Assembly: GCA_916613615.1 (NCBI GenBank)
Contig: OU744721.1
Location: 78,745,060 to 78,809,059, forward strand
Length of the DNA stretch: 64,000 nt
Origin: Steromphala cineraria
Lineage: Eukaryota > Mollusca > Gastropoda > Trochida > Trochidae
Direction: 5' to 3'
A program made the position numbers and the translations under genes. Below the pieces are notes generated by a model. That model was not told where the DNA came from. It searched no databases and saw only the letters and a list, made by a program, of their open reading frames with translations. Below, one piece after another: positions 34,980 through 46,281 of the stretch. How positions within the stretch are numbered: position 1 is the stretch's first letter; every line of letters starts with the position of its first letter.

Positions 34980-36560
34980 AATAAGTCGAAGACTATTTTT
35001 CACCATGAACACAAATCACAATTTCCCAAAGTCAACAAACCACAACAACACATGTTCAAAGTTCACAAAACCAAAACATAAAAAAAAAATCATAACAGCA
35101 TAACGAAATTATTTCCTGTCTTTCTAACTTTGATATTTCAAATCATTAATGATTCAAACGTAACATATTAGCAAAATGTTTTTATATCCTTAGCTTTTCA
35201 AAGTCAATATTTCCCCAAAGCCGAATTCTAATCCAAGTTATGTTTCGCCAGATGTTAATACAATTATAAATAAATAATAGGTAATGAATTCACATCACAA
35301 ACTTGATATACTTAACATTTCAAATGTACAATATTTCATAAAATTAACATATCATTAAAGTCAATAGATCTTCTTTATTCAACCTTTCACCAATATCAAT
35401 ATTTCCAAAGACAATATTTCATAAAAATAACAAATTACCAAAGTCATCATTTAACAAAAATAACATATCACCACATTATACCAAAATCTATAGATATTCT
35501 AAACTCAATATTTCACCAAATCAACATTTCACCAAAGTCAACATAAGCTACGTTTTACTAAAGTCTAAAGATTTTCCTAAGTCAACATTTAAAAAAAATA
35601 TATTTCACCAAAGTCGACATGATTAACATATCACTAAAGTCAATAGATTTTTATTCAAACATACACCAAATCATTATTTCATCAAAACCATTATATCTTT
35701 TAACGTTAAAACGCGAACATTTCACAAAATAAAACCTAAGTCAATATTTAAAAGATCGACATATCGCTAAAGACACTCTTTCATAAAATGAACACATCAC
35801 CAAAGTCAACATTTTACAAAAAAACATTTCACCAAAGTCAAAATTTCACCTAAGTTGCGAATTACCAAAGTCTATGGATCTTCCTAAGTCAATATTTCAC
35901 CAAAGCTGACATAATCAAAGTATCACCAAAGTCCAAAGATCTTCCTAAATCAACATTTCACAAATTCAACTTGCAATCAATTTCAATATTTCACAAAACC
36001 AATATCTCTAAAGTCAATATTTCACAAAACCAACTTACCAAAGTCAATATTTCACAAAATTAACAAATCACCAAAGACAATATTTTATTAAATGAGTCGA
36101 ACATATCACCAAAGTCAACATTTCACATAATTTACTTATCATCAAAGTCAATATATCTTCCTAAGTTAACATTTCATCAAATCAACATTTCACCAAAGTC
36201 AACATAATCAATTAATCCCACTACTCTACAGATCTTCCTAAGTCAACATTTCACCAAAGTTTATAGATCTTCTAAGTCAACTTTTCACAAAATCAACATA
36301 TCACCAAAAACAATATTTCACAAAATTAACCTCTCATCAAAGTCAACATTTCACATAATCGACATGCCACCAATATCAAAAGATCTTCTTCAGTCAACAT
36401 TTCACCAAATAATCATTTCACCAAAGTCAACATTTTTCTAAGTCAACAAAATCAATATATGTGAAGTCAACATTTTCCAAAACAACATATCACCAAAGTC
36501 AATATTTCACAAAATGAACATATCACCAAAATCATCATTGTCACCAAAGTCAACATTTAA
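34980..36560. repeat. Right subterminal array, (aaagtcaatatttcac)-type repeats
   Basis: About 1.6 kb of tandem, diverged ~33-bp units built from the cores AAGTCAACATTTCACC and TCAACATATCACC. It is the inverted counterpart of the 26.1-27.06 kb array; for example, aaagtcaatatttcacaaaa here equals ttttgtgaaatattgacttt there. There are no conserved unique spacers between unit copies, so it is not a CRISPR-type array. Confidence 0.8.
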
Positions 36561-36867
36561 TAAAATCGTCATACTACCCATTGCATCATTTGATGTCAAC
36601 ATTTCGGGAGGGGATATTTCCACTATATCCAACTGACTAATAACTTCTCTTATTGAAGGGAAGTAACTCCTCACTTGGATGACCAGAGACTCGGTTATCC
36701 GTTAAGGTCGACCACGCGTGAGCCACTGGTGGCCAACCCGTCAGACACTGGTTGCTCACTGGTTACACACGCATCGTCTGGCATGGCCAACGCGTGAGTG
36801 ACTGGTGTGACCACCCGTGTCACACGCGTGAGGGGTATAGGAACTATTTCACACTACTGTACCAATT

Positions 36868-37368
36868 TGCATGGCATTTTAAATAAAGTCATCTAAAACG
36901 GGTGATGCCAAAGGTCTCTCAACTCAGTATTCACTGACGAATAGGATATCCGTCCCCCTATAATATCAAACAAAAAATAGGTGAAAATTTGCACTGTGTA
37001 AAATCAAATAAAGCAATACATAGAGCTCTAATATCTGTCTTTTTGTGTGGCTAATGCCATATATGTAGTGAGGTTTAAAGTTTATATTTCCACGAGTTGC
37101 CCAGCAAGGTATCTGTCATGAATTGGCAGATATTCTAGTCATTTTATGATCAAATACATCTAATAATGTTAGAAATTTCATGGTCAGCAGCGGAAGAGCC
37201 CGTCGACGCGGTAACATTGTGACGTCATATGTGAAGTTGTTGAGTCAGACCATTGAAGTCTTGAACTTGACGTCGCTAAATGGTGATAAAGTTTAGCGCC
37301 ACTGGGTTGAGTGACGATAAAGGTTATAACCACTGTAATCAGATAGAGGGTTTATTCACTGATTGAAC
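36868..37368. other. Intergenic, no recognised content
   Basis: Unique-looking sequence between the right end of the foldback-like element and the RT fragment. No exon or RNA gene was recognised. Confidence 0.4.
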
Positions 37369-37369
37369 A

Positions 37370-37720
37370 GAGTGCATACAGAGCAAACCACAACACAGAG
37401 ACAGCAGTGTGGTTGATTACTTTAGAACTGAGATTGACACTGGTAAACTTGGTGCTCTTGATTTATCATCTGCTTTCAATACTGTCGACCATGACAAGTT
37501 ACTGAGAGTTCTTGCCTATGGAATTGAGTAAGAGGGCAATAGCTCCGAGTCTATTTTCGTCCTATCTGGAAGGAAAATTCCAACCAGCTGTCATCGGCGA
37601 TCACAGGTCAATTTCCTTACCCCTAACTTGTGGGGTCCCCAATGGCCTGTGCTCGGGCCAGTATTATTTGTCCTATATACCAACAGCGTCGCTCTGGTGG
37701 TACAACAACACAAAGTGGAT
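37370..37720 (+). pseudogene. Reverse-transcriptase fragment of a LINE
   Basis: In one frame, NHNTETAVVDYF leads into GALDLSSAFNTVDH, which is RT motif A. After a stop and frameshift, another frame gives SSYLEGKFQPAVIGDHRS and PLTCGVPNG, the next conserved RT block. The fragment is broken by at least two frame changes and ends before the catalytic YADD. A short CT-rich repeat follows at about 37758-37796. Confidence 0.7.
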
Positions 37721-37830
37721 GAACATTAAAATGAAGACGACACACAAATGTTATAAGTCTGTCTCTGTTTCTGTCTCTGTCTCTCTCTCTCTCACGCAGT
37801 CAAGCCCGAAAATACAATGTCTCTTGAAGC

Positions 37831-40777
37831 TTATCTAAATCGATACACATTTACTCCTTTCTTCTCATTTGCAACACACATATTGACACCATCAACACAC
37901 AGACCATAAGGACTTTCTACACCATCTTTTGCTGTCAGGATGTTTCTGATGAACTCTCCCCTGCTACTGAGATGCACAACTTTGTGTGAATAGTAGTCAA
38001 CTAACAGAATGTCTCCAGTACCTTTGGTGGACGTGATTCCTAGTGGTATACCAAGTTTTCTGTCTCCACTAGGTTTGTATATCCACTCAATATGTCCAGT
38101 CTGTGTTAGACAGATGACAGAGTTCAGACCCCAGTCTGAAACTAGGATAGTACCTCGTCTGGTCACGTTGATGAAGTCAGGATTTTTAAATGTCTTGTGA
38201 GGTTCTAGGAGTGTCTGCAGTGATCTCATCACATGTCCATTCATGTCCAGGATATCTATAGATGGTGGTTTTCTACAACTTGCTACAAATTTGGACTGAT
38301 TCAGGACATCGATACCAAAGTATTCTTTGTCGGTTCGTATTGTAGAGTGAAGTTCCAGGTCAGGGTTAACGTTGACTGTAACAATAATTTTGGAACTGGG
38401 AACAGTCAGCATCACCTTGTTTTTATCTAGTATAGCTATAGACCGAGGACAATTATCTAATCGCAGAGTGCCGCATTGCCTTTTGCCATTAAGTTGATAA
38501 AAGGATTTGAGTATTTTCCCCTTAAAGTCAGTTACTACTGTTACCATAATGTTTTCTACGTTCAACATTGCAACATCATATAAGTCACTATTGACACCTT
38601 GCTCAATTTGAGTTACAACATCGCTCTGTAGTACAGGTTCAGCTGTCAGATCAACATCCATCTTCTCAACTTTCACATCCATCTTATCAATCTCTGCTTT
38701 CAGTTGTTCCAGATCTTCTGTAAAGCTGATGTTATCTACATCTCTCCTGTCCTCTCCCTGTGTCTCTGTGCCGTCTGATACAGTTCCTGATCCGGACGAC
38801 AGATACATCTCAAACATTTGCGCCTCATCCTCCAACTCCAGGGCCTGCTGGATGAACTTGGACTTCTGCTGGTACGTCTGTAAATCAATCTTCTTCGTAT
38901 TGACCCCTGACCTGAGTTGACCTGTCTGATCTTCTGATTGATCCTCTAGTTTCTTCATCAGCTGATGTTTCTTTTTCTGAAGATGTTTCATGATGATTTC
39001 AAATGTTTTAGCTATTTCAGATTTGACCATCAACTTGTGGTCAGTTCCCTTCTCAATCTGCTCCTCACAACACTTGATCTCAGTGATGCACTCCTCTATT
39101 TGTATCTGAAGTTTCCTTCGATGTTCCTGTAGTTGAACTTTGACCTTTGGCAACATGGCCTGGATGGTGACGACATCTTCACACTTCCGGTGACTGATGC
39201 TGCAACATACTGTACACAATGGTTTCTTACAGTCATTGCAATACAGTTTCATTGTCTTGTCATGTTCTCTGCAGATAAACTTTCGTTTGATCTTCTGAAC
39301 TGAGGAGGCTTCTGTCAAGTTGCTGACAACGTGTTTACGTGATAGTGGCATTTTTCTGTGTAACTTGAGACAGGCGTCACAAAAACCTGCTTCACACTCA
39401 GAACACCAATGCGTAGCTGGAGTTGTCTCCCCTTCTTCTTTGCAGGACGAACACGTGACTCTCTCTGTTAACAAAACAACAAATGACTAGTTCATATGTA
39501 CACTTTGGCTTTCATTGATAATGAACAAATGCAGCAATATAACAAACGTGTTTTGTCATTACAGCAAGTAAAGTTTGAGCATCTTTCTTGTAATCGAGTA
39601 AGTCAGGTTAACTGAATTTTCACTTACTAAATTTATTTAATATTGTTGATATTAATACCGTCTATGATAATTGCATTTACTTTTTAAGCGCCTTTCAAGA
39701 TGACGATCTATTTCAAGGTAGCGAATTTAAAGATGCTGTATCATACTTGCAATATTTAAAATAGTATTTTTAATGTATTCGTTTTATTTAAGAAAAATTT
39801 AGCGACCAACGTTGAGAAAATCGGAACAGAATTCATTGAATAGGAGATAATTTGCCAAAAAATACCGAAACGGCATTAGGGCGACATAAGGGCGAATCAA
39901 GTGTGGCCATTTCACAACTTCCGGTTTCTAAATGTACGCTTGAAACCCGTCGCGCTCAACTAGATTTTGTTTTGTTTTTTTCTCCGAATTAGGCATTCGT
40001 TGCTGTCAAAGTTGATACCCATCGAACGCAATTACGGTAGTTGAGACACGGCGTAAATCCTACACGCATAATGATTACGTCACCGAAAGCGGGTTCGTTA
40101 AATGCTATTCCCTTTCTACAAGGGGTACTGTGCTTTGAGCGTCGAAATAAGTATGTTATTGTTGATTAAACAATCTAAATATGATATCAAATTTTTTTTC
40201 TACAAAGTGATGTTTTTCTTTTCTAAATAGCTAAATTTCATCCTGAAACGCTTGCAAGTATGAAACAGCATCTTTAAGCTTTTAATTTGTTGTTATTTTC
40301 TGTTTATAATACTGAAACATATTTATTCTTCTATCATTAATATGTATCTATCTTTACTGCCATTACCTTCAAAGATGAAAAACCAGTTATATACATTTTA
40401 TATTTTGAGTTTTGACGACATCTCTATTGTCTCTGTAGTATTCAATGGTTTTGATAATATTAGTGATTTAGAAACATTTTAACTTTATTGTTGATACCTT
40501 CTAGGGAGTCCATGAGTCCAGTTAGAAGCAGTCCTGGTTTCAACTGCTCCGCCCAATCTTCCACAGGTCTGTCAGGGTGAGGCACTGGGGTCTCTTGTCT
40601 ACACGTGGGGCAGGGGATGGACTTGTGTGTCACAGCTTCTTCTTTTGTCTGCAGATATTTCTCCAGACAGTTCTTACAGAAGGAGTGTTGACATGCGAGT
40701 GTAACTGGCTGCTGAAACACTTCAAAGCAGACACTGCAAGTCAGGTGGGTGTCCTTTAACTTGCCTGCTGTCGCCAT
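37831..40777 (-). CDS. TRIM-type RING/B-box/coiled-coil protein with NHL-like C-terminus
   Basis: Two coding exons, 40498-40777 and 37831-39464, join through a ~1.03-kb GT-AG intron and keep frame (Glu split 1/2), giving 637 residues. RING: CSVC, CQHSFCKNC and CPTC at residues 14-59, typical of E3 ubiquitin ligases. B-box 1 is at about 98-140 and B-box 2 at about 156-195 (CREHDKTMKLYC, CSISH). A Lys/Glu-rich coiled coil spans about 200-300. The C-terminal ~260 residues contain propeller-like repeats (GTILVSDWG...VICLTQTG and GDILLVDYYSHKVVHLS) resembling TRIM-NHL/TRIM56-type proteins. Start ATG is at 40775-40777. Molluscs carry many such genes, often linked to immunity, but the target is unknown. 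No disabling mutation is seen. Confidence 0.88.
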
Positions 40778-40783
40778 AGCTCA

Positions 40784-41089
40784 TCTGAAAATAATCAGTA
40801 TAAAGATTTAACTTATAGCAATATTACTATTAAGAATTTTAGAACATTCTTCTCTCGTAGGGGTGAACTTTGTGAGAATAAATGCTTGCTTATCCATGTC
40901 AGCTAATAAGCAATGGATTAACAATAAGTTGTTCCTACTCGTTAGAATCTTTATAATAACAACTTGTGCCAATATCTAATTGTTTACCCCATTTATCAAT
41001 CTGTCTCACACAACAACTCACTAGTTTACCAATGTAAGATGTTCAGCTTGTACTAACATATCATGTTGTTATTTGGACTTCTACTTACC
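40784..41089 (-). other. Putative 5'-UTR intron of the TRIM-type gene
   Basis: On the minus strand, an acceptor tattttcag lies 7 nt upstream of the ATG. A good donor, cg/gtaagt, ends a possible untranslated exon at 41089. The implied intron is about 300 bp. This is predicted only from splice-site sequence. Confidence 0.4.
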
Positions 41090-41420
41090 GTACTCACGAC
41101 AAAAACTTGTAAATGAATGTACAAATATGTACTTTGAATAATTCGAACCAATACATCAACCTGTATTACCACTTGTCAACTTGTATCTTGTATATATCTA
41201 TCATCTGATATGTTGAATCATCTAATGAAAGTTACTGTATATTGCATATTACTTAAGCCTTAACATTTACTTCGCCATCGGATTGTACATATACTTGAGA
41301 AAAAAAACTACAAACTCATATCTCATAACTTTACTGTGACCGATATGTTATTGCATGTGTTGCTCATTTCATCAAAGAGCTCATATCAAAATAACATCCT
41401 GATCCGACTCTGATCTTACC

Positions 41421-41460
41421 ACTTCCTGGTATAATGAGAGAAATGAAACCGAAAGTAGGG
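41421..41460 (-). promoter_or_regulatory. ETS plus ISRE-like motif upstream of the TRIM-type gene
   Basis: The plus strand shows cacttcctgg, an ETS-type core, followed by gaaatGAAACCGAAAg (41445-41454), which fits the interferon-stimulated response pattern GAAANNGAAA. It lies about 670 bp upstream of the ATG and about 360 bp beyond the predicted untranslated exon. Function is inferred from motif match only. Confidence 0.35.
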
Positions 41461-41529
41461 CTGATCTTGTTCGAAAGAGACACTGACTAATGTGTCACTT
41501 AGTACACTACCACTTTTCTGTTCATAGAT

Positions 41530-41650
41530 AGGATGTGGACCCATCAAAACTACAATTTATCATCCTCACTAGTCAAGGAGTCTGTACGCAAGGTTTCAGC
41601 TTAATAGGCCTTATGCCTCTGGAGAGGAAGATGAAAATAGGTTTTAAGGG
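41530..41650. repeat. Dispersed repeat shared with 50475-50560
   Basis: The stretch catcctcac(t)a...gtca..gagtctgtac.caa.gtttc.gctt...aggc.ttatgcct recurs at about 50490-50550. It appears to be an interspersed element of unknown type. Confidence 0.5.
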
Positions 41651-41862
41651 TGACCCCTGTGGCCCTTTTTAGGGGCCACAGAGCCACCAATGCTATCAAC
41701 GGTTTATTTGAGGTAAACCGTTCACAAGATACGGCATGTCAATCGGTTAAGTTTAATCAAGTGTACTCAATGATGCTTTCGTTCCTCTCAGGTAATTTTC
41801 TTTACATTTCAAATATGGTCAGTGCGAAATCGTGTACAGATGTAATTCGTAACATTGCAATC

Positions 41863-41930
41863 AGACAGACAGACATACATGTTTATTCAGTATAAGAGGC
41901 TCAGTGGCCCAAAGTACAGTTGAGTTTTCA
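41863..41930 (-). repeat. LINE-like 3' tail (minus strand)
   Basis: On the minus strand the sequence ends gaataaacatgtatgtctgtctgtctg-like, the same (CTGT)n tail type as the LINE at 27.3-28.9 kb. No coding part is attached. Confidence 0.45.
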
Positions 41931-41934
41931 GTTA

Positions 41935-43025
41935 TCGTAGTTGGTCACGTGACTTTAAAGATTTGACATAAGATTTCCTATTGTACATTAATTGTTTCAC
42001 ATAAGTTGCAACATTATAAATAACTTCATGATAAGTTGTATTTAGCAGATTGTACATCGTTTGTGGATTGACATTACTGTAAAATCATTTATTTTCGCTG
42101 GGCATTATTTTCGCGCATTTATCAAAAGTGACACATTCGCGCGGTGTATTTTTCGCGCAAATCATACCTACTGAATATTATTTTATATCTCATCCTCCGA
42201 AAATGCTGTCAAAATCATTAATCTCATTTATAAAGCGACCATTTCCAGCACGAGGAAGGAACCGCACATCAAAGGACATATGATTGTAATGAAAATAACA
42301 TTCGTTTACTTACGGTGTTTTGTTAATTTTTTAATGCATTATCATTTTCATCACAGTAAAAGCGATATGGCAGTCAATCAATTTCCTTTTTATGTCATTT
42401 TGTCAAAAGTTGCTTCGTTTTAACCGATATACACATCATTTGCATCTAGATATCTAAACAAACGTTCAGTGAACGTAGCGGTAATGATGTTTTTGTTACA
42501 AGTCTTTCCATTGGCTCATTAGTTGAAATCGACCAACCAGTTAGTCGAGGACAAAAAGCTTATTGACAAAGCTGGAGATGACCTAACCGGTGTATAGAGA
42601 AATGGATGCCTACTTAAAAATGTAAAAGATGAGGTTAAAATAAATTATTTGTTCAGTTGAATTTTTTGGTAAGATACGCAGAAATTAATAAACCAATATC
42701 AAAATCAGTATTCACAGAAAATACTAAAATGAGTACTTCGTTGATAATTTCTTGTAATATTTCATTATGTAAAATTTATTACCCTTATGTCACGAGTTTC
42801 TTCTCGTATGACACCGTCACTAACAAACGCATATTATCGATCGATATTGCCAGCTAACACGTGTTGAATATTTTCTGTAGTCCGGTACATGAATACTTTT
42901 TATTGATACATTATTTTGCATTTTCCTTATCATTTCTCTCTATATTTTCATTAAAATGCAACATTTAGACTAAAGTACCACATTTCAAAAATTACTTCTA
43001 CATGCAGAGAAGTCCTCACAAATTA
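41935..43025. other. Intergenic, no recognised gene
   Basis: AT-rich. A TTTTCGC-rich patch at 42090-42155 (tcatttattttcgc, ttttcgcgc twice) resembles termini of mollusc miniature elements, but I could not find the opposite end. Confidence 0.35.
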
Positions 43026-43029
43026 AAAA

Positions 43030-43778
43030 TTAAAAAAATATGAGCTTCATTCTCCGTTTCGCCTGAAGGGAATGAAGAGAAATTCTGAATTTACATAAAC
43101 TACTTAAAAGAGACTTATTATTGAGGGCACTTTTGTATTTTTCAGGCCCAAATATTGATTTCCATTGGGAATGATGAGTAGGAGAAGTGGATGAGTCAAG
43201 TAAAAACCTTTGTATAAAAATATCTTTTAAACGCTGCTTAAACATTACCAGAAATAGATGTTTATCACCAACATCTTGATTTATACAGACATAAGAAATT
43301 CCACTGACAAACATATGATGGCCGAGAGGGGCCATTTTTATTTCGCGTTAAAGATCAACACGAAATCGCGAAATGGCGAAAACTAAACCTCGAAATTGCG
43401 AAATGGTGAAACGAACACAAAGCGAAATCACGAAAAAGGTACACGAAATTGCGAAACATGTAAACGAAATCGCGAAACATGTAAACGAAATTGCGAAAGG
43501 TGCGAGAAGCGAAAGTTACAACCATCATTTGTTTGCCGCGAAATGTCCACTTCTCACTTTTAGCAACAATACCTCCGTTTCTAAATACAACGATATTAGA
43601 TGTTTCCGTGTTTAAATCCAAACCCCATTTGTCACAAAATGTTTCTAAGATATTCAATTGTCGCTGTAGGCCATGAACCATAAACGAAATCATAGCTATA
43701 TCGTCCGCAAACAGTAGTAAGAGTAACTCTCTGATTTGAGGGGTAACCAAAACTCCATTGTTGCAAGATTCATACAAT
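43030..43778 (-). pseudogene. LINE RT remnant interrupted by a cgaaat-type repeat
   Basis: The minus strand carries an RT palm segment (LLLLFADDIAMIS, then KWGLDLNTETSNIVVF) at about 43520-43740. A C-terminal LINE segment (LVMFKQRLKDIFIQRF...WKSIFGPEKY) follows at 43050-43290. The part between them is missing and is replaced by tandem cgaaat(c/t)gcgaaa-like units at 43357-43515. Catalytic Asp residues of FADD remain, but the copy is clearly defective. Confidence 0.7.
43357..43515. repeat. cgaaattg/cgcgaaa short tandem repeat
   Basis: Irregular units around cgaaattgcgaaa and aacatgtaaacgaaat recur about ten times. The array lies inside the LINE remnant, and similar tcgaaatgcgaaag occurs just outside at about 43803. 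Confidence 0.65.
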
Positions 43779-43789
43779 CGCAGGAATGC

Positions 43790-46100
43790 AACTCGTCCAA
43801 AACTCGAAATGCGAAAGTCGGTTTTGCAAAGCTGATTTTACAAATCTTCATGATTTTCTATTTGTAAAATGTAACCTTTAGCATTGCTAAAAGTGTATAT
43901 TACTCTAATTACTCGACGTTTACATTTCTAAAACTACATTTCAACTCTGTAAAGTTGAGAACAACAAGTTGACATTTTCAGGATTGAAATGTTAGTTTTG
44001 CCAATCTGATCAAAATCAAATCATTGATTCGCTCCCTTATTTATATTATGTTGTTACTGGTCACTCATCTACGGACTGACGGAATCCCGTAGAGGTCCGT
44101 GTCCACCGGAAGTAAGATTTCAACCCGTCACAGTTGCGCTTTCAAAGTTGTGAAAGTAGATTAAAGGTTCAAACATCATCGCTTTTCTATGTAACGCGGA
44201 AAATGCCGAGGTTTTCTGAATGTTTGGGTACGCTTGATTTGCTACATCAACATGAAAGCAGTATGTTTGTTAACATCCTTGTCGTCAGAATTATTAAAAT
44301 ATGATCTAATTTCTTATTATCGGAAACTATATACGATATATCTGTAAATCTTATGCATATTATACGTGTTGTAAAATTAATAATCCTATGATACATTACA
44401 ATCTAGACTATGATCGAAATCAAAGGATACACGATTGAGAAAAATTCATGAAATACCAAAACAAATTTCTTTGAAGTACAACCTTAATCTTTAATTAACT
44501 GATAATTATATTGTTTTCTCAAAACATCTTAGTCACACGTGAGATTTGCAGGATATGAAGATTAGTGTAAAGAAGAGTTTAAATTGAGTTCTTGAAAATA
44601 CTACTCAAATTCAGGCCCTTAAAATGCATACAGCTATTATACAAAATTCACCATGAAATGCTGATCATTATGGATCTTGAGTTATATTCTATCTTTTCAC
44701 GTACCTTATATACTAACTTGATTATCAACAATTTTTTATAGCATTGTAAAGAATTCAGAAGCGTTTAGTCAGTGTGGTTGACATATCCGCTTTTAAACAT
44801 AATATATGTAATGACACTTTTATGGCTATTACATACTCGGTCATAAGTTATCAAACGGATTTTTTTCCAAAACAAAGGTTCTAGTTGGCTTGCAAATCAA
44901 GTAAGCCCCTTGCAATGCCGACGCGCTCATGCAGTCCTCGGTAGCTTATTGCTTGGTGCCCCAAAGGGCACCAAGTATTATGATTTGATTCTCCTAAAAC
45001 TTTTCTGAATTTTCTCTTTATTACTTTTGATATTTTCAAAGGGAAGCCGCGCCAATCACATGTGTTGTATCCAAATCAAAAAACCAATGAACAGAGCTGT
45101 AGCAAAAAATGCATTACGTCACCATGTGGGTAATATAAAATATTTGGCACATTAAACTGTGGAATATGATTTCGCTTTAAATGTCATGTTAAAAGAGAAA
45201 CAATATTTTCTATTAAAGACGCTGATAAATGTTAACAGACTCAATCAAAAACATCTTCATTTGATGAAGAGTCTGCATTTGTTCCAGATAAGAGCATTAT
45301 TTCGCATTCAATAATCGCAGAATCCACTTTTTTATAACCAACGCGATTTAATTTCACGCTGGGCTCGCCTGGCGATTTAAAAGTAATGTTTGTGTAAGAA
45401 CGATGGTGACATCGAAAAAAGACTTATGTTTACTAATAGGTAGATCACTTACGACCACGTGACAAGTCATACTTAACGATGTCACTAAATTTTTACGTTG
45501 AAAACATGTACTTATTATCAGAGCTACTGAAATTGACTCGTGCTATATTTAGAATATGACCTACATCGCTGGTTCCATACGGTTACTATATCTATAAGGC
45601 CGCGGCTTAGCTCAGCGAAGCTGGGTTGAAATCCCGTCAGATCATCGGAAAGTATTTTGTTTATTATCTGTAATACTACAGTTAATAATTAACCAGCATG
45701 ACAAGGAGATATGGTTTTGGCAGTACGTTTTGCACAATTTCCTGTCATTGCCAAAGCTACATTGCAACCAATGCAGTGCCTTTACTTCAAGTAAAAACAT
45801 CACAATGCCATAACATCATAAACTGTCACTGTAACATCACTGTCTTGAAAATCTAGTGTTGTTTTGTTCAGAGATTTAAATTTTTTTCTCTGAGATCTCA
45901 AAAAGAGTGAATTTGAATGATAAATAGAATATCACCCTCGTGTGTTTTTATTTGAAATATACCAACAATCGTTGATGAATGTAAAAAATATTCATAACTT
46001 TCAGCAATTCGTGTTGATAGAAATTAATTTTGTGAAATTAACTTTGAGTTATACTCGTGTTAATATTACTGCTGTTATCCAGTGTTGTATAAATTATCAC
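43790..46100. other. Intergenic, no recognised gene
   Basis: AT-rich with chance ORFs only. It contains a small perfect palindrome (cttggtgccc...gggcaccaag, 44952-44975). A tRNA-like scrap, ggcttagctcag...ggttgaaatccc (45604-45640), is too short for a tRNA and is probably a decayed SINE head. Confidence 0.4.
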
Positions 46101-46110
46101 CCAAATTGTT

Positions 46111-46197
46111 CAGTCTAAGTAAACCTAGCCTCACTATTATCCGTTACACTGCTATACTGTGTAACGGATAATAGTGAGGCTAGGTTTACTTAGACTG
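46111..46197. mobile_element. Perfect 39-bp-arm hairpin insertion with 10-bp target duplication
   Basis: Arms 46111-46149 and 46159-46197 are perfectly complementary (39/39) around a 9-nt loop. The 10-bp direct repeat ccaaattgtt lies immediately on both sides (46101-46110 and 46198-46207). This is the signature of a recent insertion of an 87-bp foldback element. It contains no ORF. The superfamily is unknown; 9-10-bp duplications are known for Mutator-like elements. Confidence 0.8.
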
Positions 46198-46281
46198 CCA
46201 AATTGTTCGACAAATCACAATCTCCTTCATCTGCCTATGTGGCACCAAGCATGCCTTTTTAAAGGCTTTTCTTGTTTCCAT

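Larger units (their letters stand above)
25795..36863. mobile_element. Foldback-like composite element with inverted ends (~11 kb)
   Basis: The left end ggtacagtagtgtgaa (25795) is matched in inverted orientation by ttcacactactgtacc at the right end (36848-36863). Both ends continue into GC-richer, clustered accagtgacc/cgggtg-type subterminal repeats (25835-25915 and about 36705-36835). One shared stretch is ccggtgagcaaccagtg on the left against ccagtgagcaaccagtg on the right, inverted. Inside these lie arrays of one ~33-bp repeat family in opposite orientations. No transposase was found. A TA or GTAC target duplication is possible, but the site is palindromic and ambiguous. The structure recalls foldback or Galileo-type transposons; classification is open. 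Confidence 0.6.

Noticed and set aside
34980..36560. Regular short repeats that could be mistaken for a CRISPR array
   Set aside because: Units are diverged and contiguous, with no unique spacers of constant length. The genome is eukaryotic and the array has an inverted partner at 26.1-27.06 kb.
41655..41682. Palindrome ctgtggccc...ggggccacag
   Set aside because: Short, isolated and without flanking duplications; not enough to call an element.
42080..42160. TTTTCGC-rich terminus of a miniature element
   Set aside because: The opposite inverted end and target duplication could not be found.
44952..44975. Stem-loop cttggtgccc/gggcaccaag
   Set aside because: It looks like a rho-independent terminator, but the genome is eukaryotic and no T run or gene end is adjacent.
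45597..45650. Possible tRNA (gcttagctcag...ggttgaaatccc)
   Set aside because: Boxes A and B are far too close and there is no cloverleaf; likely a deleted SINE head.
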